A stretch of 64,000 nt of DNA from Maylandia zebra (Eukaryota; Chordata; Actinopteri; Cichliformes; Cichlidae): positions 7,255,878-7,319,877 of the forward strand of contig NC_135174.1 of assembly GCF_041146795.1 (NCBI RefSeq), written 5' to 3'. Both the position numbers and the translations under genes were made by a program. Positions 9,993 to 23,256 of the stretch are shown piece by piece. The notes under the pieces were generated by a model. The model saw only the letters and a list, made by a program, of their open reading frames with translations. It was not told the origin of the DNA and searched no databases. Numbering within the stretch: position 1 is the stretch's first letter; every line of letters begins with the position of its first letter.

Positions 9993-11913
9993 GTCTCTTA
10001 CCTGAAATACCCGCCATTATAATGAGAAGATTTAACTCAGCAGAGAGTAAGAAAGCAGAGATCACCTCATCTGTTGCATGTGCGTCATAAAAAAAAATTC
10101 AACTTGAGGCTCATTAGGTTATTTAATACACAAAATATAAACTATGTGCTTACAGTGCAATGATATGTTGGTTAACACAGTCACCGCACAAAAAGAAAGT
10201 CCTCAAATCCACCAGTTGACCGGGGACCTTTCTGTGTGGACTGTGTTAAGCTACCTCCCACCATCCAGACTCGTGCATGTTAGTTAAAGTGGTGCTTCTG
10301 AACTGGCAGTGGGTGTGGGTGTGAATGGTTGTCTGTCTTTCTGTGTTGAATGCAGGGACTTTGCATTGGATAAGAGGTAGAACATGGATGGGTATAAATA
10401 TGTAATGGCATGTTAACCTACCTACATTGTGTGCTACTGTGGCAAAATCAAAAAAAGAAGTAGTAACAGTGTCAAAAAGTGTCTTCTTTATTTATATGCC
10501 TTGCATAGAGTTAGTTATATGGTGGATGGAGGTGCTGTTTGTGCTATTATATCCAGTACTTTGACTTCTAGACACGAATCCTTATGACAGCAGCACCGGT
10601 GACGGAGGCAAGAATGTAATTTTTTGCCACTGAAAGTAATTCAGACATAAAACAGCATGCATGTGTCAGATATCAGTAGTATTATGGAGAACATTATTAG
10701 GTTGCCATGGATCCTTTGGTAACTTAACATAGTATTTGTTTATCCAGTCTTCTCGTCTTCTTCTCACTTTTAATATTCCACTAATGCAAAAAAAGATCTT
10801 TTTCCTGTCTAATCTATGTTTTTGGTGACTTCCCCCCTGCTTTCCTCTCCTCTTTTCTGTGTCCTTCCACTTCCACCTTCCGCCCCGGAGATGACAGCTT
10901 GCACAGGAGGAGGCCACTGGGGTCAATGCCCGGTGTCTGGCATCTGTGCTGAGTGGCACACATGCACGCACATCTTGGCATATGGACAAAGTGTGGTTCT
11001 GACAGGCTATAGCCCTATTAGGCAGACATCCACAGTGCACAAACAACACAACAGATGCATTCTTAAATTTTAATTAGAGCCATTCGTACTGAGCATTTAG
11101 GGGGTTTTGTAGTCAAATGGAAATTAAATCAGTGCTGCTAAGAAATTACAGTATTTTTTAATATTCAGAATAAGGGAAGAAAGAAATGTAGTTATATTTG
11201 TTTTGATCTTGGACTAGATTAAAGCCTCAATGTTAAACGGTGAATTGTTCAGTTATGATAAAAAGAAGGTATCGCCTATTTTAAATGTAAGGTCATAAAA
11301 AAAATTGTATGATCCTTAGCAGGTCTTAAAATTATTTAAAAACAACCTCAGATGAACTACAGAATACTATATTACACCATGTCATTATTTATTCAACAAA
11401 CATTAAGCCAAAATGCAAATGCATTGTAAACCCAAGAGCTAGATCTCGAACTCTACAGGCCTCTGTTAAAATGTTAAAAGTGAAAGTTTGTGATTGAAAA
11501 ATTAGGAAAAATTGCTAAAAAGAAAATAGCAGCATGGTTAGGGTTGCAGAGTTGAACAAACACAACTTCTGGAACAAGGTCCTTTGTATAGACAAGACAA
11601 AACACAGTGGCACATTTGGTGAAATTCAAACACAGCATATTAGCGCAAACACCGCACACCAACGGTCAAGCATGGTGGCAGAGGGATGAGGATTTGTGAT
11701 TGTAATGCAGTGCAGCCAGCTCTGCTGAAATTGGGTCATGTAAAAGGACAAATATCCTGAGCACAGCAGCAAATCTACAACAGAGTGGCTTAAAAAGAAA
11801 AGAATTAAAGTCAAAGTTCTGACCTCAGCCTGACTGAAATGCTGTGACAAGTCCTTAAAACTGAGTGTAAACAAATACACACAAATCCCAGAAAACTGAG
11901 GCTACTTACACGG
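9993..11913. other. Spacer, no gene seen
   Basis: AT-rich sequence with short open frames lacking family resemblance. No RNA gene, intact repeat or clear regulatory cluster was recognised. Confidence 0.4.
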
Positions 11914-12580
11914 GTATTTTTGAAAACGTAGAGTTTCAGTTTTGGGTTTTTTTTTAAATCCCGTTCATACATGCAGTTTTTAAAAAATACCTCTGTCCAT
12001 ATGTAAACGCTAAAAATGAAGTCAAACACTGTCAAGAACATGACAAATCCTAACCGTGTAGAAATCTTGGCCAATCAGAAGTCTACAAGCCCGGGAGGGA
12101 AAGAGTAAACAGGGTTTTGTGCCCTCACAAAACCTTAAGTACTTCTGAAATTTTTTTTTGTGTTTTTCCAAAAAGGCAGCAAATTTTGTGTTACTTTCAA
12201 CAGCCTTAATCATTTCAAATGTTAATAACTAAATACAGCATTTTGGCTGGTGTGCATTCACAACTTAGGAATGAACAAAATGCACACAGCATATGTAATT
12301 TAATTTTACATTTTTTTTAAAGTATTCAAAATCAACATCAGGATTTGAAACCGTCTGTGCTGAATGTAGAAGCCACGTCCGAAGTTCACTCTGACGCCTC
12401 TGTCTTTATAAATGGAAGGACAGTAACTGCGTGTGTATATGTAAGCGTGTAAAAACTGCAGATAAACAGTTAGAAGTAAGATTAACCGCAACCGTTTTTT
12501 TATTTAGAAATAACGTTCGTGACTAAATCTCGGTTTTCCTCGTTCACACGTAAACGCAAAAACGGAGTTTTCAAAAATAC
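11914..12580. mobile_element. Candidate non-autonomous TIR element
   Basis: GTATTTTTGAAAAC (11914-11927) recurs as its exact reverse complement at 12567-12580. Internal to both ends are further opposed GTAAACGC-type blocks. No transposase frame lies between them and no target duplication could be fixed, so the true ends may lie a few bases outside. It could be a hAT-like MITE. Confidence 0.45.
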
Positions 12581-14589
12581 TTCATTTTTCACACATTGCT
12601 TTTGCATTTTGACTCAGTGTTTGTTAAATAAATAATGACACTGTGAACTAAGTCACGCTGTTGTTCATGTGTGATTGCATTTACATAACACCTGATAAGG
12701 ACTACATATATTTTTTATTATGTCTTGTTATGTAAGACGCAGATGTGGGGATGGTTCATTTTCAAATATCTGGGGTACACCTTACACCCCTTGATCTGCG
12801 TGACAACCTGAGGATCATGAAGAAGGTTCATTAATTTAAATTGCTGCACTGCACTTTTGATTGACTTATTGATTAAGCCATTATTATTTTAATAGGTAAT
12901 TTATTTTATTTAAAAGTTCATTACTTACTTACATTAGCACCCAGACCTGAGTGACTGCATCTCAGTCTGTCAGGTTTTCTTCTCGCCAACTCAGAAAGCT
13001 GTAATTCCACTAAAAATCTCAAACTTGATTAATTACTTGAATTGCATTTTTGCAGCTTTGCTGTCTGGCTCCCCTTCTGATGTTTTGGTGCATGCGTAGG
13101 TGCATGTTCTTGAATTGTCTTATGTACCAGGACATGGAGCTGACACCAATTATCCTTTTATACGTCAATCATATGAAAGGATGCAACGATGCGCATATCT
13201 CCGTGTGATGTGACACATATGTGCTCTACCATGTACCTTTGTGAAGACAATGTGTGTGAACACTGAATCTGATTTGTTATGAATTGTGTAATAAAAATCA
13301 TTTTTGTAATCATCTCAAGTGATCCCGTGAGCTTTTACTGCATATGTGCATAAACTGTCCTCACTGTTGGCTATTTCCACCGTTCTTATATAATGTCATA
13401 ATAAATGGATGTGTCAGAGTGGCTACAGGAAATTAAAACGAGCCAACAGCCTGCCTACATCGATGTACAATTTATAAAAAAAATATTGATCTTTCCACTT
13501 CTGGACAAAATTAAATCAAACAGAAAACGGTAACAGCGTTGCTTATTAACATCACACTTTGTGTAGGCTTCATGTCATGTGTGCATGTGCGGGGGCAGGT
13601 GCTGTGAGTTGTGTAATGAGAGATGTTAAAAAAAAAGCAACAACAACTCAAGCAGCACCTTCTTCGTCTGTCTTGAGGTACCCTTGTCTTCTTTGCACCT
13701 TCATTCTCTCTCTGCATCATCCCATGCGGGGTGCAGGGAATGGTCCTTACAGGGCTCCGCTTTTCCAGCAGTCCGCCCACAGCCGCTGAGAGAAAGGTGT
13801 GAATTAACATGAGGAGTCATTACCAGTCTGGTGCTGTTCTGCCTAGCCAGCATATGTGTGACACGGTGCCTCCATATGTAGAGCGTGAGCAGAATTTGGT
13901 AAAAGCAAAGAAAAATAATGGCTGCGGATTTAAAAATATATCGTATTTTATCTGGAGTTGACTAGAAGTTTATTTAACATGTTATTGTCGTTTGACGGCA
14001 CCGCAGTAAACAAACCCTTTGGCTATAGCATGCTCTCAGCTCTGAAATAAAACAGGAAATGCTTGAGTAATTGAGCTTTTAACTCTAAACAACGTACTGT
14101 ATCTACAACTTTATGGAGCGATATGGTGGTGGTTTAATACATTGAACAGACAAACATTTTGACCAAAAAGCTATTTATTTACATTTTAATTCAAATGAGT
14201 CAATGCAAACACCACCAGAACAATAAGCAAGCACTTAAATGTCATTACCTGTGTTGCAGCATCTTTTATTTTTCATCCTCTAAAAAAAGAGTTGAGACAG
14301 TAGGAAGTAGGAGGGGTGTGTCTTTTGAATGTGGGAATACTCCCCATTGGGTATAAATGAATGTAGCCACTGTGATGTCATTGTGATGGCAAGCCACACA
14401 TGTAAGATCCACAGTTCACCACACTTTGCTTCAGTTTAGTTTACTTTAAATATATTTTGTCAAATATTATGTTTCTTTATTAAAAAAAAATTCCATCACA
14501 CCTTACAATTTTTTTATGGAGTGCACACATATCAACACTGCAAGGTCAAAATTCTGTGATATATTATATTAATATATCTTTCTTTGTTT
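12581..14589. other. Spacer, possible conserved non-coding sequence
   Basis: No gene recognised. The part from about 12900 to 13450 is low in obvious repeats and has several TAATTA-like and ATGCAAAT-like words, but this is common in AT-rich DNA and no conservation data were available. Confidence 0.3.
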
Positions 14590-15018
14590 GAGTTACCTGG
14601 GGGTTTGGCTTCTCCTTCCTGGTTGGCTAAAGGTGTGGCTAAGGGCTGGGGGATCTGAAGCACTGCTGACAGCCTCATTGGACTGAACCACATGCTTCAT
14701 TGCCTGGGGGGTGTTTGAAGTTTGTTTAATTTTAATTTTGTGTTAGTTGGTTATATGACAACCATTTTGTTTTCCACTTGTGTACCATATGGTTTAGCTA
14801 AGCCAGTATTTAAGTTCCGTCATGTGTCATTTTAGCAGGTCAGTTTGAGGTTTTGTTAGATGTTATTTTGGGTTTAGTTTGTTGAGTTGACCTCTTTTAT
14901 TGGCCTACTTGTTTAAGTTTTTGGCTTTGTTAATTATTTTTCATATTTTTTGGTCAATAAAACCCCATTTTTGAATTAAACACCTGTGTCCTCTATGCCT
15001 TAATGCTTGGTCCCTGAC
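14590..15018 (+). mobile_element. Candidate solo LTR or LTR with short gag stub
   Basis: The block has the order of an LTR: a TATTTAA box (about 14809), a possible transcript start, an AATAAA signal (14957-14962) and an end in CCCTGACA. Beyond it come bases that could be a decayed primer site, then an ATG at about 15065 opening MDLTKKPW, like a gag start. No matching second LTR is in the window and the left boundary is uncertain. Confidence 0.35.
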
Positions 15019-16544
15019 ACTCATCCATTGGTTTGTGAAGCCGAACCTGAGCATTCTGACCACCATGGATCTGACTAAGAAACCATGGGACACTAATATA
15101 GTAATAACCAAAGAATTTTCGCCTTTCTGGTAAATATTTCCCTCCAATGGGAACTGTATTGTTATAAATACAACTTAAAACTAAAGATTGTTCATGGTTA
15201 TGAATGAAAACGGGTGTGGAAAAGGTGGAATCATTTTACTAGAAAGTGAGCTGTATGCGCACTTTTCAGTTCTAGAAATCACAATGTTAGCAAACAAGCT
15301 TGTTTGTCTCCTGTGGTCCTTCTGTCTTTGTTTTATTTTTTCTTTGGAGTGTGGTCTTATTTGGGGGCGGGGGATTAACTTTACTTCCTTTTCTAAAACT
15401 TTGAAACACGTGTGTGTGTGTGTGTGTGTTTAATTGTGTGATTCATATAACACTGTATACACATGTTTGCTATTAGCCGTTTACTGTTAGCTTGTCACTT
15501 CCCCAACTGTTTGTCATGCTATCACATCCTGCAAACCTCTTCCATTGTTTTTTGAGGGGTTGTTCTGTTGTGTTTCATTCAACTTTTGTTGTGTTTTGTG
15601 TGCTTTTCCGTGGTGCTTCCGTGTCACCATTGCACCATCTTGATTTCTGACTCACTTTTCTAATTTTTTCCTGCGGTGCTAATGCCTTTTTTTCTATCTT
15701 TCACTTTTTATTAATGTGCTTTTTCATTTCGCTACCAGCCAGTCCCCTGTTTTTTTTATCTTTGTGTGTGTGTTCTTTTTATTTGTGAAGAGTATTATTA
15801 CTGTCACATGAGTGCTGTTAAGTTAACAGACCCGATTCAGTATGTGACGGTGGCATGTGTGGCAGACTAAACTTCTTTTCGTTCTTCAGTAAAGATGTGG
15901 ATGCGCTTATTCTGGTGTTTTGTGTTTACATGCTTATTTTCAGGCATCAAGGCTGTTAGCTTTTACCGGTGTGCTCCTCACAAGTGGCTTCCTCCTCCAC
16001 ACCTACTCCCTCTCTATTCCCTGTGTTATACCTTAAGTAGCTCTCTCTCAGGATCACTTTTCTAAATGGTAAAGAGTGATGTGGGAGGTGACCCAATGGA
16101 GGGCACTGAAACAGTGAAACCGTCTTTATGTGGTATCATGCCACTTGTTGGTTACTCATCTCTTACTCATTTTTACTGTTGCTTTTCATTCAGCCAGCTA
16201 GGGCTCAAAGGTACCTGTGTACCATTTAATGGGTACTTTATCTAGGATGCCACATTGGATGATGTTTGCAAGATGTAAACAGGAGTGGGGATTGACCTTT
16301 ACCAGCGATATTTTCCACACTGTTATACTCTTCAATCTATTCTCAGTGTTCATGCACTGATGCATAATTAGTTTTTGCATGTGAGCTTATTTTCTAAATA
16401 ACACCAAAACACAATAAAGGAGCTGCAGCCAAATGGCATTGAAGGTGATGGTGAAAGAAAGAAGCAGAGAGGGTAAGAAAAAGCAAGGGATGAGGGAACA
16501 CAAGTAGCTCTGTTAGTCACAGCTCCTAGTGTACTTTATTGTTT
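15019..16544. other. Spacer with a short GT microsatellite
   Basis: T-rich sequence with a (GT)n run near 15410-15430. No gene recognised. Confidence 0.4.
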
Positions 16545-17055
16545 TGAATACCAGGTGTATGAAACCTTGGGTTTCAACAAAGACTTTCTTGCCTATGAAA
16601 CTGCAATTCCCAACCTTGCCCAAGCAACTGAACTGACTGATGTTGAAAACCTACTTGATTTTACGTCATATTACCCAGTCAATTACAGAAACAGTGTCTA
16701 TGTTATGACAAAATATAACCTTGAAGATGTCCTTGCTTTAAAAACCTGAAATAAATATACCTTCCAATGATTGACTTTCTTATTTCAAGGAAAAAGGTGA
16801 ATGTTTCTTATTTTGAGAAAAAAAATTGTTTTAAACTCTATCTGAAAGCTATTTTTGCTTGAAATAAGTGTAAAATGGTTCATTTTTAGATATACAGACT
16901 AAATAAGAACAAAAAGTAATATTTACTTGAAACAAGTCTAATCATCTAAGACGTGAGATTGGAAACTAGCTTGTAATGTTCAAAACAAGATGGACAAGAT
17001 AATCTGGATCAATTTAGGACAATAAATCTTGTTAAGCTACAAGAAATTTGCAGTG
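16545..17055 (+). mobile_element. Right end of a CACTA/EnSpm-like transposon with last exon
   Basis: An open frame begins at a possible splice acceptor (polypyrimidine run and ACCAG before about 16555) and codes for about 60 residues (YETLGFNKDFLAYE... to ...NLEDVLALKT), ending TGA at 16747-16749. The following 300 bp are A/T-rich and end in TTTGCAGTG (17047-17055), the inverted form of a CACTGCAAA terminus as in fish EnSpm elements. I read it as the final coding exon plus terminus of a truncated transposon. The protein itself is not recognised, so the assignment rests on the terminus. Confidence 0.4.
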
Positions 17056-17384
17056 TGTCTGTAAGATGGATGTATATGCAGCCACGATCACTGACTCCTT
17101 GGGCTGCTTCCCCGTTCTCCATCATGCCTGCCCCTTTACAGTCTGGAGTGTTTTCATACTCCACCTGCCTGCATATTTCATCTGTAAGGCCCACGTTCAC
17201 ATAGTACATAAGGTAGTCATCAATCCATGCATGCACGCACATCATATGCCATAGTTGTCTGAAAGAAAGGTTTGTGCACGGAAGTGAATTGGGGACAAAC
17301 TCAGTATTTCTGCCAAACTACAATAGCGATATATCACTTTCTGAAAAATATATCTTAAAATTTCTTAAAATAATTTATATAATC

Positions 17385-17641
17385 CATCCATCCACTCAGT
17401 TTTACTTCTTCATATCAGGGCCACAGGGGGCTGCATCAGGTTGGCTGCACGTTGCCAACCTGATGCAGAGATACCAGAGAGACAGACAGCCATTTGTATT
17501 CACATTTACACCTAAATGCATGTCTTTGAACTGTGAGAGGAAGCCAGAGCACCCAGAAAAAACAACCGAAACATGGGGAGACCATGAAAATTCCACACAG
17601 GAAGGCCCTGGACAGATGCACCACGCCGCCATGTTGCCCTA
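17385..17641. repeat. (ATCC)-tailed interspersed repeat
   Basis: Starts with ATCCATCCATCC, followed by a degraded AGGGCCACAGGGGGCTG block and a stretch (about 17515-17600) resembling the window's second copy at 54110-54352: GCATGTCTTTGAACTGTGAG against GCATGTCTTTGGACTGCGGG. It is a common teleost repeat, probably a LINE 3' region. The family name is uncertain. Confidence 0.6.
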
Positions 17642-17677
17642 AATTTTACATAATACAGTAAAGTGACTACAAATCAA

Positions 17678-17885
17678 AACAACAGTTGTCTCAAGGTGCT
17701 TTATATTGTAAGGTAGAGACCCTATAATATTAGTGAGAAAACCCCCAACAATCAGACAACTCCATATTAGCAAGCACTTGGCGACAGTGGGAAGGAAAAA
17801 CTTCCTTTTAACAGGAAGAAACCTCCAGGAGAACCAGGCTCAGGGCAGGTGGAACCATCTGCTATTGTGGGTGAGGAGAGGGAGG
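17678..17885 (-). repeat. LINE 3'-end repeat, family A, reversed
   Basis: Shares with 8984-9182 the TTATATTGTAAGGTAGAGAC-type start, the GACAGTGGGAAGGAAAAACT block and the AACCAGGCTCA end. The tetramer or pentamer tail is missing. Confidence 0.65.
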
Positions 17886-18012
17886 TGATTTGACAGTTAC
17901 TATAGAATAATTATAAGCATGGGCCCAAGTTGCTCTCTGATGTGTTTGCATTAGATACAAAGCGTTTAAGCATAGAGGAATTTCTTGTATGAATGGCTGA
18001 ATGAGGCAGACT

Positions 18013-18171
18013 GTCTTACAACCATACTGCTCTGAGCAGATCCAATCTCATCTGATCCAAGAAGCTAAGCAGGGTTAGTGCTGCTTAGCTTCGGGTATCA
18101 GATGCTAAGCAGGGATCAACCAGGACTCGGATAGGAAACTGTCTGAGAATACTCTGTAGTACAGAGTGCTG
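18013..18171 (+). pseudogene. 5S rRNA-derived pseudogene (SINE3-like?)
   Basis: The sequence follows 5S rRNA from its start (GTCTTACAACCATACTGCTC) through the region of internal promoter box A (GAAGCTAAGCAGGGT, 18061-18075) to the GAGAATAC and GTGCTG 3' blocks. About 20% of positions differ and roughly 35 bp are inserted in the middle, carrying an inverted and a direct extra copy of box A. It is too diverged to be a working 5S gene. It may be a processed 5S copy or the head of a 5S-derived SINE; no LINE-like tail was recognised after it. Confidence 0.75.
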
Positions 18172-20790
18172 AAGGAGAAATGTGCTGTGTAAGAACCAGT
18201 CCATTCATTTTCTCTCGTTGTAGACAGTTACAATGGTGGATAACTGTTCAAACATGGTTCAAGTTTAAAATAATGAGGTCAGTATATGAGCCAAAATACT
18301 CACACCTGGCTACAAGTCTCTCTGTGATATCAGCGAATAGCCCTTATCTGGTCATCTCTGCACAAAAGCCCCCACCTACTTGTCTCTCAAACTTAGGGGG
18401 AAACATAAGAACATTGGCCAAATGATAAATTGATTTGGTTTGATTTTTCATCTTTATTTAACCAAACACACAGTAGGACTCTAGCTTCAACATCCAGAAA
18501 AATTCCAGTTGGGTAAATGATGAAGGAGTGGAAATTTTAAAATTGTTTTTTGAGTGTTTACCAGTCCCATTCTTCTTTTTTATAAGAGAAGTGCCATTGT
18601 TCACACTGAAGCGATATGTGTAGCTCTTCTGGATTAAAATGGAGGCTTAAAAAAAACAAAAAAACACCTGTTGCCATGGTGAATCGTGCTACCTGAGCTG
18701 CACCGATGATGGCTTTTTATTTTCATTATGTACATATGCATTTAGCTCAGAGTGAACATACTCAGTGTTCATTGTCATGGTCAAATTAGCTTCCCGTATT
18801 CCACATTTATAAGAGGCGATTCATTTCGCTGTTTGTCTATTAAACTAATTAACATGTTCTCTGATGGTTACACAACACAAGCTACCCAGACACGTGGGAG
18901 TGGTCAGAAAAACTGGCAAATACAAGGTTTCAAGGGGAAGGCTTGTTTGTTTGTTTGTTTGTTTGTTAAGCTGATGAACACTGCCCTATGAATCAGTTAA
19001 GGATAAAAAAAGGTCACCTCAAGGAATGAATGTTGCTTCTATATATTTACAATAAAATGAGAAGGCACTAACAGTCCCAGTTCATACCGAAGCTGTTAGA
19101 AAATTCTCTTATGAAGTTTACTTGCAAGAATGTATAAGCTTACACAGTGAACATTCATGCAAGTGCTCACCGGGCAGTCCCACGGGTTTCATTTATACAC
19201 TTCTTCCAACGTTATACTGGGATGTGTGTAAAGCTCTTACACAAAAGCAGTGCAGTTACATGTTGTACTTGTACATCATGCTTTGTGGAAGTCAAGATGG
19301 AGATGACCGTTCTGCCTAATTGTGTGTTATGTATGTGAGTAGAGACTGGCCACATATGTGGTGTGTCAGAGGTGGAGGAGAAGAGAATTTGTAGGTACTG
19401 GAGTGCTGTGGAGGCAGATTTTAATTTGTATCTCCACCTTCAGACTCATGATACGATACTTCATACTTTTGTTTTATTATCTTTAAAGGGATCCGCTTCA
19501 CTAAAGGAGGCAACATGACCAAATGGTCATGAACAAAGACCTGACACGTTACTTGAAACTGATCCATCTTATTAGATGAAGCCCGATCCCAAATGGTCTC
19601 GGTGCAGGGGTGCCTGTAAGAAGCCAGCATTAAGAAAGGGAAACAGGAAGAAAAGCCTGAGGTGTGCCAAATTAAACAAGAGCTAGACTGAGAATCAGTG
19701 GCAACAGTGGAGTGATGGAAAAATTATGGAATCACTCAGTGTTGCTTTTTGCGCCTCCTCTAGCTGAAGGCAGTGCTCTGAAAATGATCAAAAGTACCAA
19801 AGAACAGAAAAGGTGTGGGAGTCATTATCAAGCATCATGTGATGGTTGATTTTCTGACACATGGTCACAGGACCACATGTTGTAAGAAGGCATGATTTCT
19901 TTCCTTAGAAAGCAACTAAAGTGATCTGTAAATGGGGATATTTATTTGGATGCATGTGTGTGTCTGTGAAGGTGAACAGAAGCCTTCTGATGTGATATTT
20001 TTAAAGTTGTTTTTTCTATTATTTTTGCACCTTCAGCCGTTCTTTTGCTCTCTTTATGTTCGAATGTCACCCCATATATTATCACAAAGATATTCACACT
20101 ACTGGCTCGAAATATAATAATTATTGTTTTTATTTTACTGCTTTTCGCACATTTTTATTTGAAAAAGTGAACATAATGTTCATTTTTGGACAAAATAGTA
20201 GGATTGCCTTGTTAGATCCTTCTCCCAGTGGGGACAGCGAGACAGAAAACAGTCCACATGAGAAAAAGTTGGGACTCAGAGTTTAAAATATTAACGCTCT
20301 GTTACTGAAGTCAGTTATACACAACTGAATCAAACGTGCAATAGATGCTTTGACAGGACGTCTGGATGTTATTCAAATGACAGCTTTGCACAGCAGATGG
20401 TACACAAAATATCAAGCTATAGTAATAAAACATAAAAGAGGTGTTTTATTGATGTTGTTTATTGACAGTTTTGCGTAGTTTATTATTTCGGTAACAGAAG
20501 TTCAGCCAAGCAGCTGACTGCTGATATCAGAGGCTGAACGTACCCGCTGCTCTCGTCAGTCCCACTGTCAGATTTTAGCAATCAAAAGAGTTCAATATAA
20601 TTTTAATATTATGATAACAATTTAAAAAGAAAACAAAGAAAATGAACGTTGTTTATCAAATTGATGTTTAATTAAAAACAGTACCTGTATAATTAAAAGT
20701 AAAAACTAACTCTGTACCATACAAAATTCAAACTATGCCATGGCTGCGGGTGTATCAGTTATATTTGCTAGGAATAGACCAATCACATGA
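18172..20790. other. Spacer with simple repeats
   Basis: No gene recognised. A (TTTG)n run lies at about 18943-18967. A stretch near 19705-19745 (AAATTATGGAATCACTCAG) resembles a word seen in fish Tc1 relics but is too short to call. Confidence 0.4.
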
Positions 20791-21283
20791 AAGGCAAGGC
20801 AAGGCAAGTTTATTTGTATAGCACAATTCAACAACAAGGTGATTCAAAGTGCTTTACAGAGACATTAGAAACAAAAACAAATAAAAAGCATGATTTAAAA
20901 TTGATTAAAACAAGCAAACAAACAAACAAAACAGTATATAAAATCAAAAATCAAAACAGATAAAATCAGAACAGTAGATAAAATCAGTAGTTAAAATGTA
21001 AGTTTTGAAATTTAAGCTTAAGTGTGGTGCTTTATTTAAATGCAGCTGAGAATAAGTGAGTCTTCAACCTGAATTTAAATAAACTGACTGTTTCAGCTGA
21101 TCTGAGGCTTTCTGGGAGTTTGTTCCAGATATATGGAGCATAAAAGCTGAATGCAGCTTCTCCGTGTCTGGTTCTAACTCTGGGAACTGATAAAAGACCG
21201 GATCCAGATGACCTGAGGGATCTGGAAGGTTCATACTGGGTCAGGAGGTCACTGATGTACAAAGAAGGTACAAAGAAAAGCAA
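20791..21283 (-). pseudogene. LINE 3' end with (CCTTG)n tail and ORF2 C-terminus
   Basis: Read on the minus strand, an open stretch of about 80 residues contains PSRSLRSSGSGLLSVPRVRT and AFSFYAPYIWNKLPESLRSA, the typical C-terminal end of a fish LINE reverse-transcriptase polyprotein. It runs into a 3' UTR that ends in tandem CCTTG repeats (plus strand AAGGCAAGGCAAGGCAA, 20791-20807). The copy is cut at its 5' end near 21283. The UTR part recurs at 49966-50112. Confidence 0.8.
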
Positions 21284-23256
21284 AAATAATGAACCTGTGT
21301 TATTTAAACAGAGTTTTTTAGTCTTTTAACATTGAAGCATCAAGAATAAAAAAAACACACATTCACTGGAGGAATTGATGATGAGCTGTAAACAGTGTAA
21401 AACTGACTTTAGTGTTTCGGACTAACCTTTCAGCATTTAGCTGTATCTTTTTTATATCTTTTTATCTGATCCAAGCGTCTGACGTTACTCAGTTCACGTT
21501 GCCTCCCTTACTGTGATAGAGGGCCTTCATGCACACGTTAAAGTACATCATTGTTGTACAGACCTACATGCCATGGAGACCTCAAAGAGAAAGCACAGTG
21601 TGTGTCAGGGAGAGAGCTGCGCCTGGGCCTTGAGTGTTCACGGCAGGCTAAAGTGACCCTCACACCAGGAAATATCCCGGTCCTCTCAATAGCCAGTCCA
21701 CTCCTTGGTCTGGATGTCATTAAACTGTTGAAGGACAGGAGATGGCATACAGAATAAGGATACTGATATTAAGCTGTAGTCACTGGCAGCGTTGAAAAAA
21801 AAAACAAAAAACGAGTCACTCAAGATGCATGTATGCCTGCAAAATACATTAATCTCAGGACGTGGTGCAGGGTGATGAAATGTAGATATGTGACTCACCC
21901 TGGAGGTTTGCCAAGAAGGGCTGAGTAAATAAAACATAATGTAGTTCTGTTGCCAGTGTCAAAGACTCACATATATCACAATGATGTGTTCTAAAGCCAT
22001 TAACAGTTATGAACCTTAGGGAGGAAAGATATTCTGCACTGATGGGCTCGTGCGAGTAACAAGCTTGTCCCTCTCTTCTTGAGCAGCTTTTCCCTTTCCC
22101 TCAGTGGATGGGCGCCCTCTCCTATCTGCCAGTTTCAGTTCTTTCCATCCACTTTCAGTCAGACTGAGATCAGGATTCAAACGAGGCTATTTCCAAATGC
22201 TTAACTGTTTTTGTCCAATCTATTTTAGGTGCCTTTAGATTTTTGTTCAAGCATCTGTGACCTGCGACTGAGACAGGCTGTCTGACATTGGAGGTATCTT
22301 TCCCTCGCCTTGATGATCTATTGATTTCATTGTACCCTGCACAGACAAAGCAGAGCAGACCCATAATACAACTAAATCTCCTCTGCGTGTCGCAGCGGGA
22401 AGCTGGTTTCTTCTTCAGAAAGCTGTTTGTTTCTTTTGTGAACATAGAATTGATGTGACTAACCAAAACGTTGTGAATTTGTTTTGTCGAGTCAAAGGAC
22501 ATTCTTTCAGAAACGCTGCAAGCTGCCAACATAAATTATGACACACTGCAGAGCAGGGATGGAAAGCAAGCAGTGGACAGCCAGTACCAAATTCCATCTG
22601 AGCCGCGTGCCTCCGAGGGATCAATTCATTCTGATTAACGCTGGCATGTTTATCTGACAGTTGCTCGTTGTAACACAGTGTTGTCAGATTAATGACAGTG
22701 GAGCTTTTGCACACCTGAGTCTGCTTCACACATTTCACACAGAAAACCCAGGAGAAAACAATAAGGACATTGATAAATAATGAATCATGGTGACATATCC
22801 ACTATCATCCCATCCATGCCCATGGACATCATGCTGGGACATCATCAATTACACCCTGTTCACTGTTCTGCTCCATTTCTTGTTTTGACCACATGCAGAA
22901 GGCTTGGCCAGGCTGCCCTCAAACCTTCAGCTATATGAAAATGTGAGCAGCTGTACCGAGGGGAAGAAGGGGTGGCTGTGCGGCACGTATTTTAACTATA
23001 GTGGGAGATGCGGATGATTCCTCTTTAAAAGTCTGTGAAAATGTGGAGAAAATTTGGCCCTGAGTTTGCTGATACTGATAGCTGTGACGTCACGTGAAGA
23101 CAATATTCTGCTTGACAAAGCAGTTGTGTTCTTTTTTAACTGTTTTAGCATCCAGGAAGATCGGTGGACGTGATCTTGTAGATTTAATAAGAATTTGTTT
23201 CTTCGGTGTCTGTTCTTGCTGTCAGTCTGTCAGTTATTTGCTCATTTCAGTGAGGT
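21284..23256. other. Spacer, no gene seen
   Basis: No supportable gene or RNA. Open frames of up to about 120 codons on the minus strand (22170-22740) have no family resemblance and no splice context. Confidence 0.4.

Noticed and set aside
22170..22740. Minus-strand open frames of 107-120 codons
   Set aside because: No known motif, no conserved splice pattern, overlapping frames of similar length.
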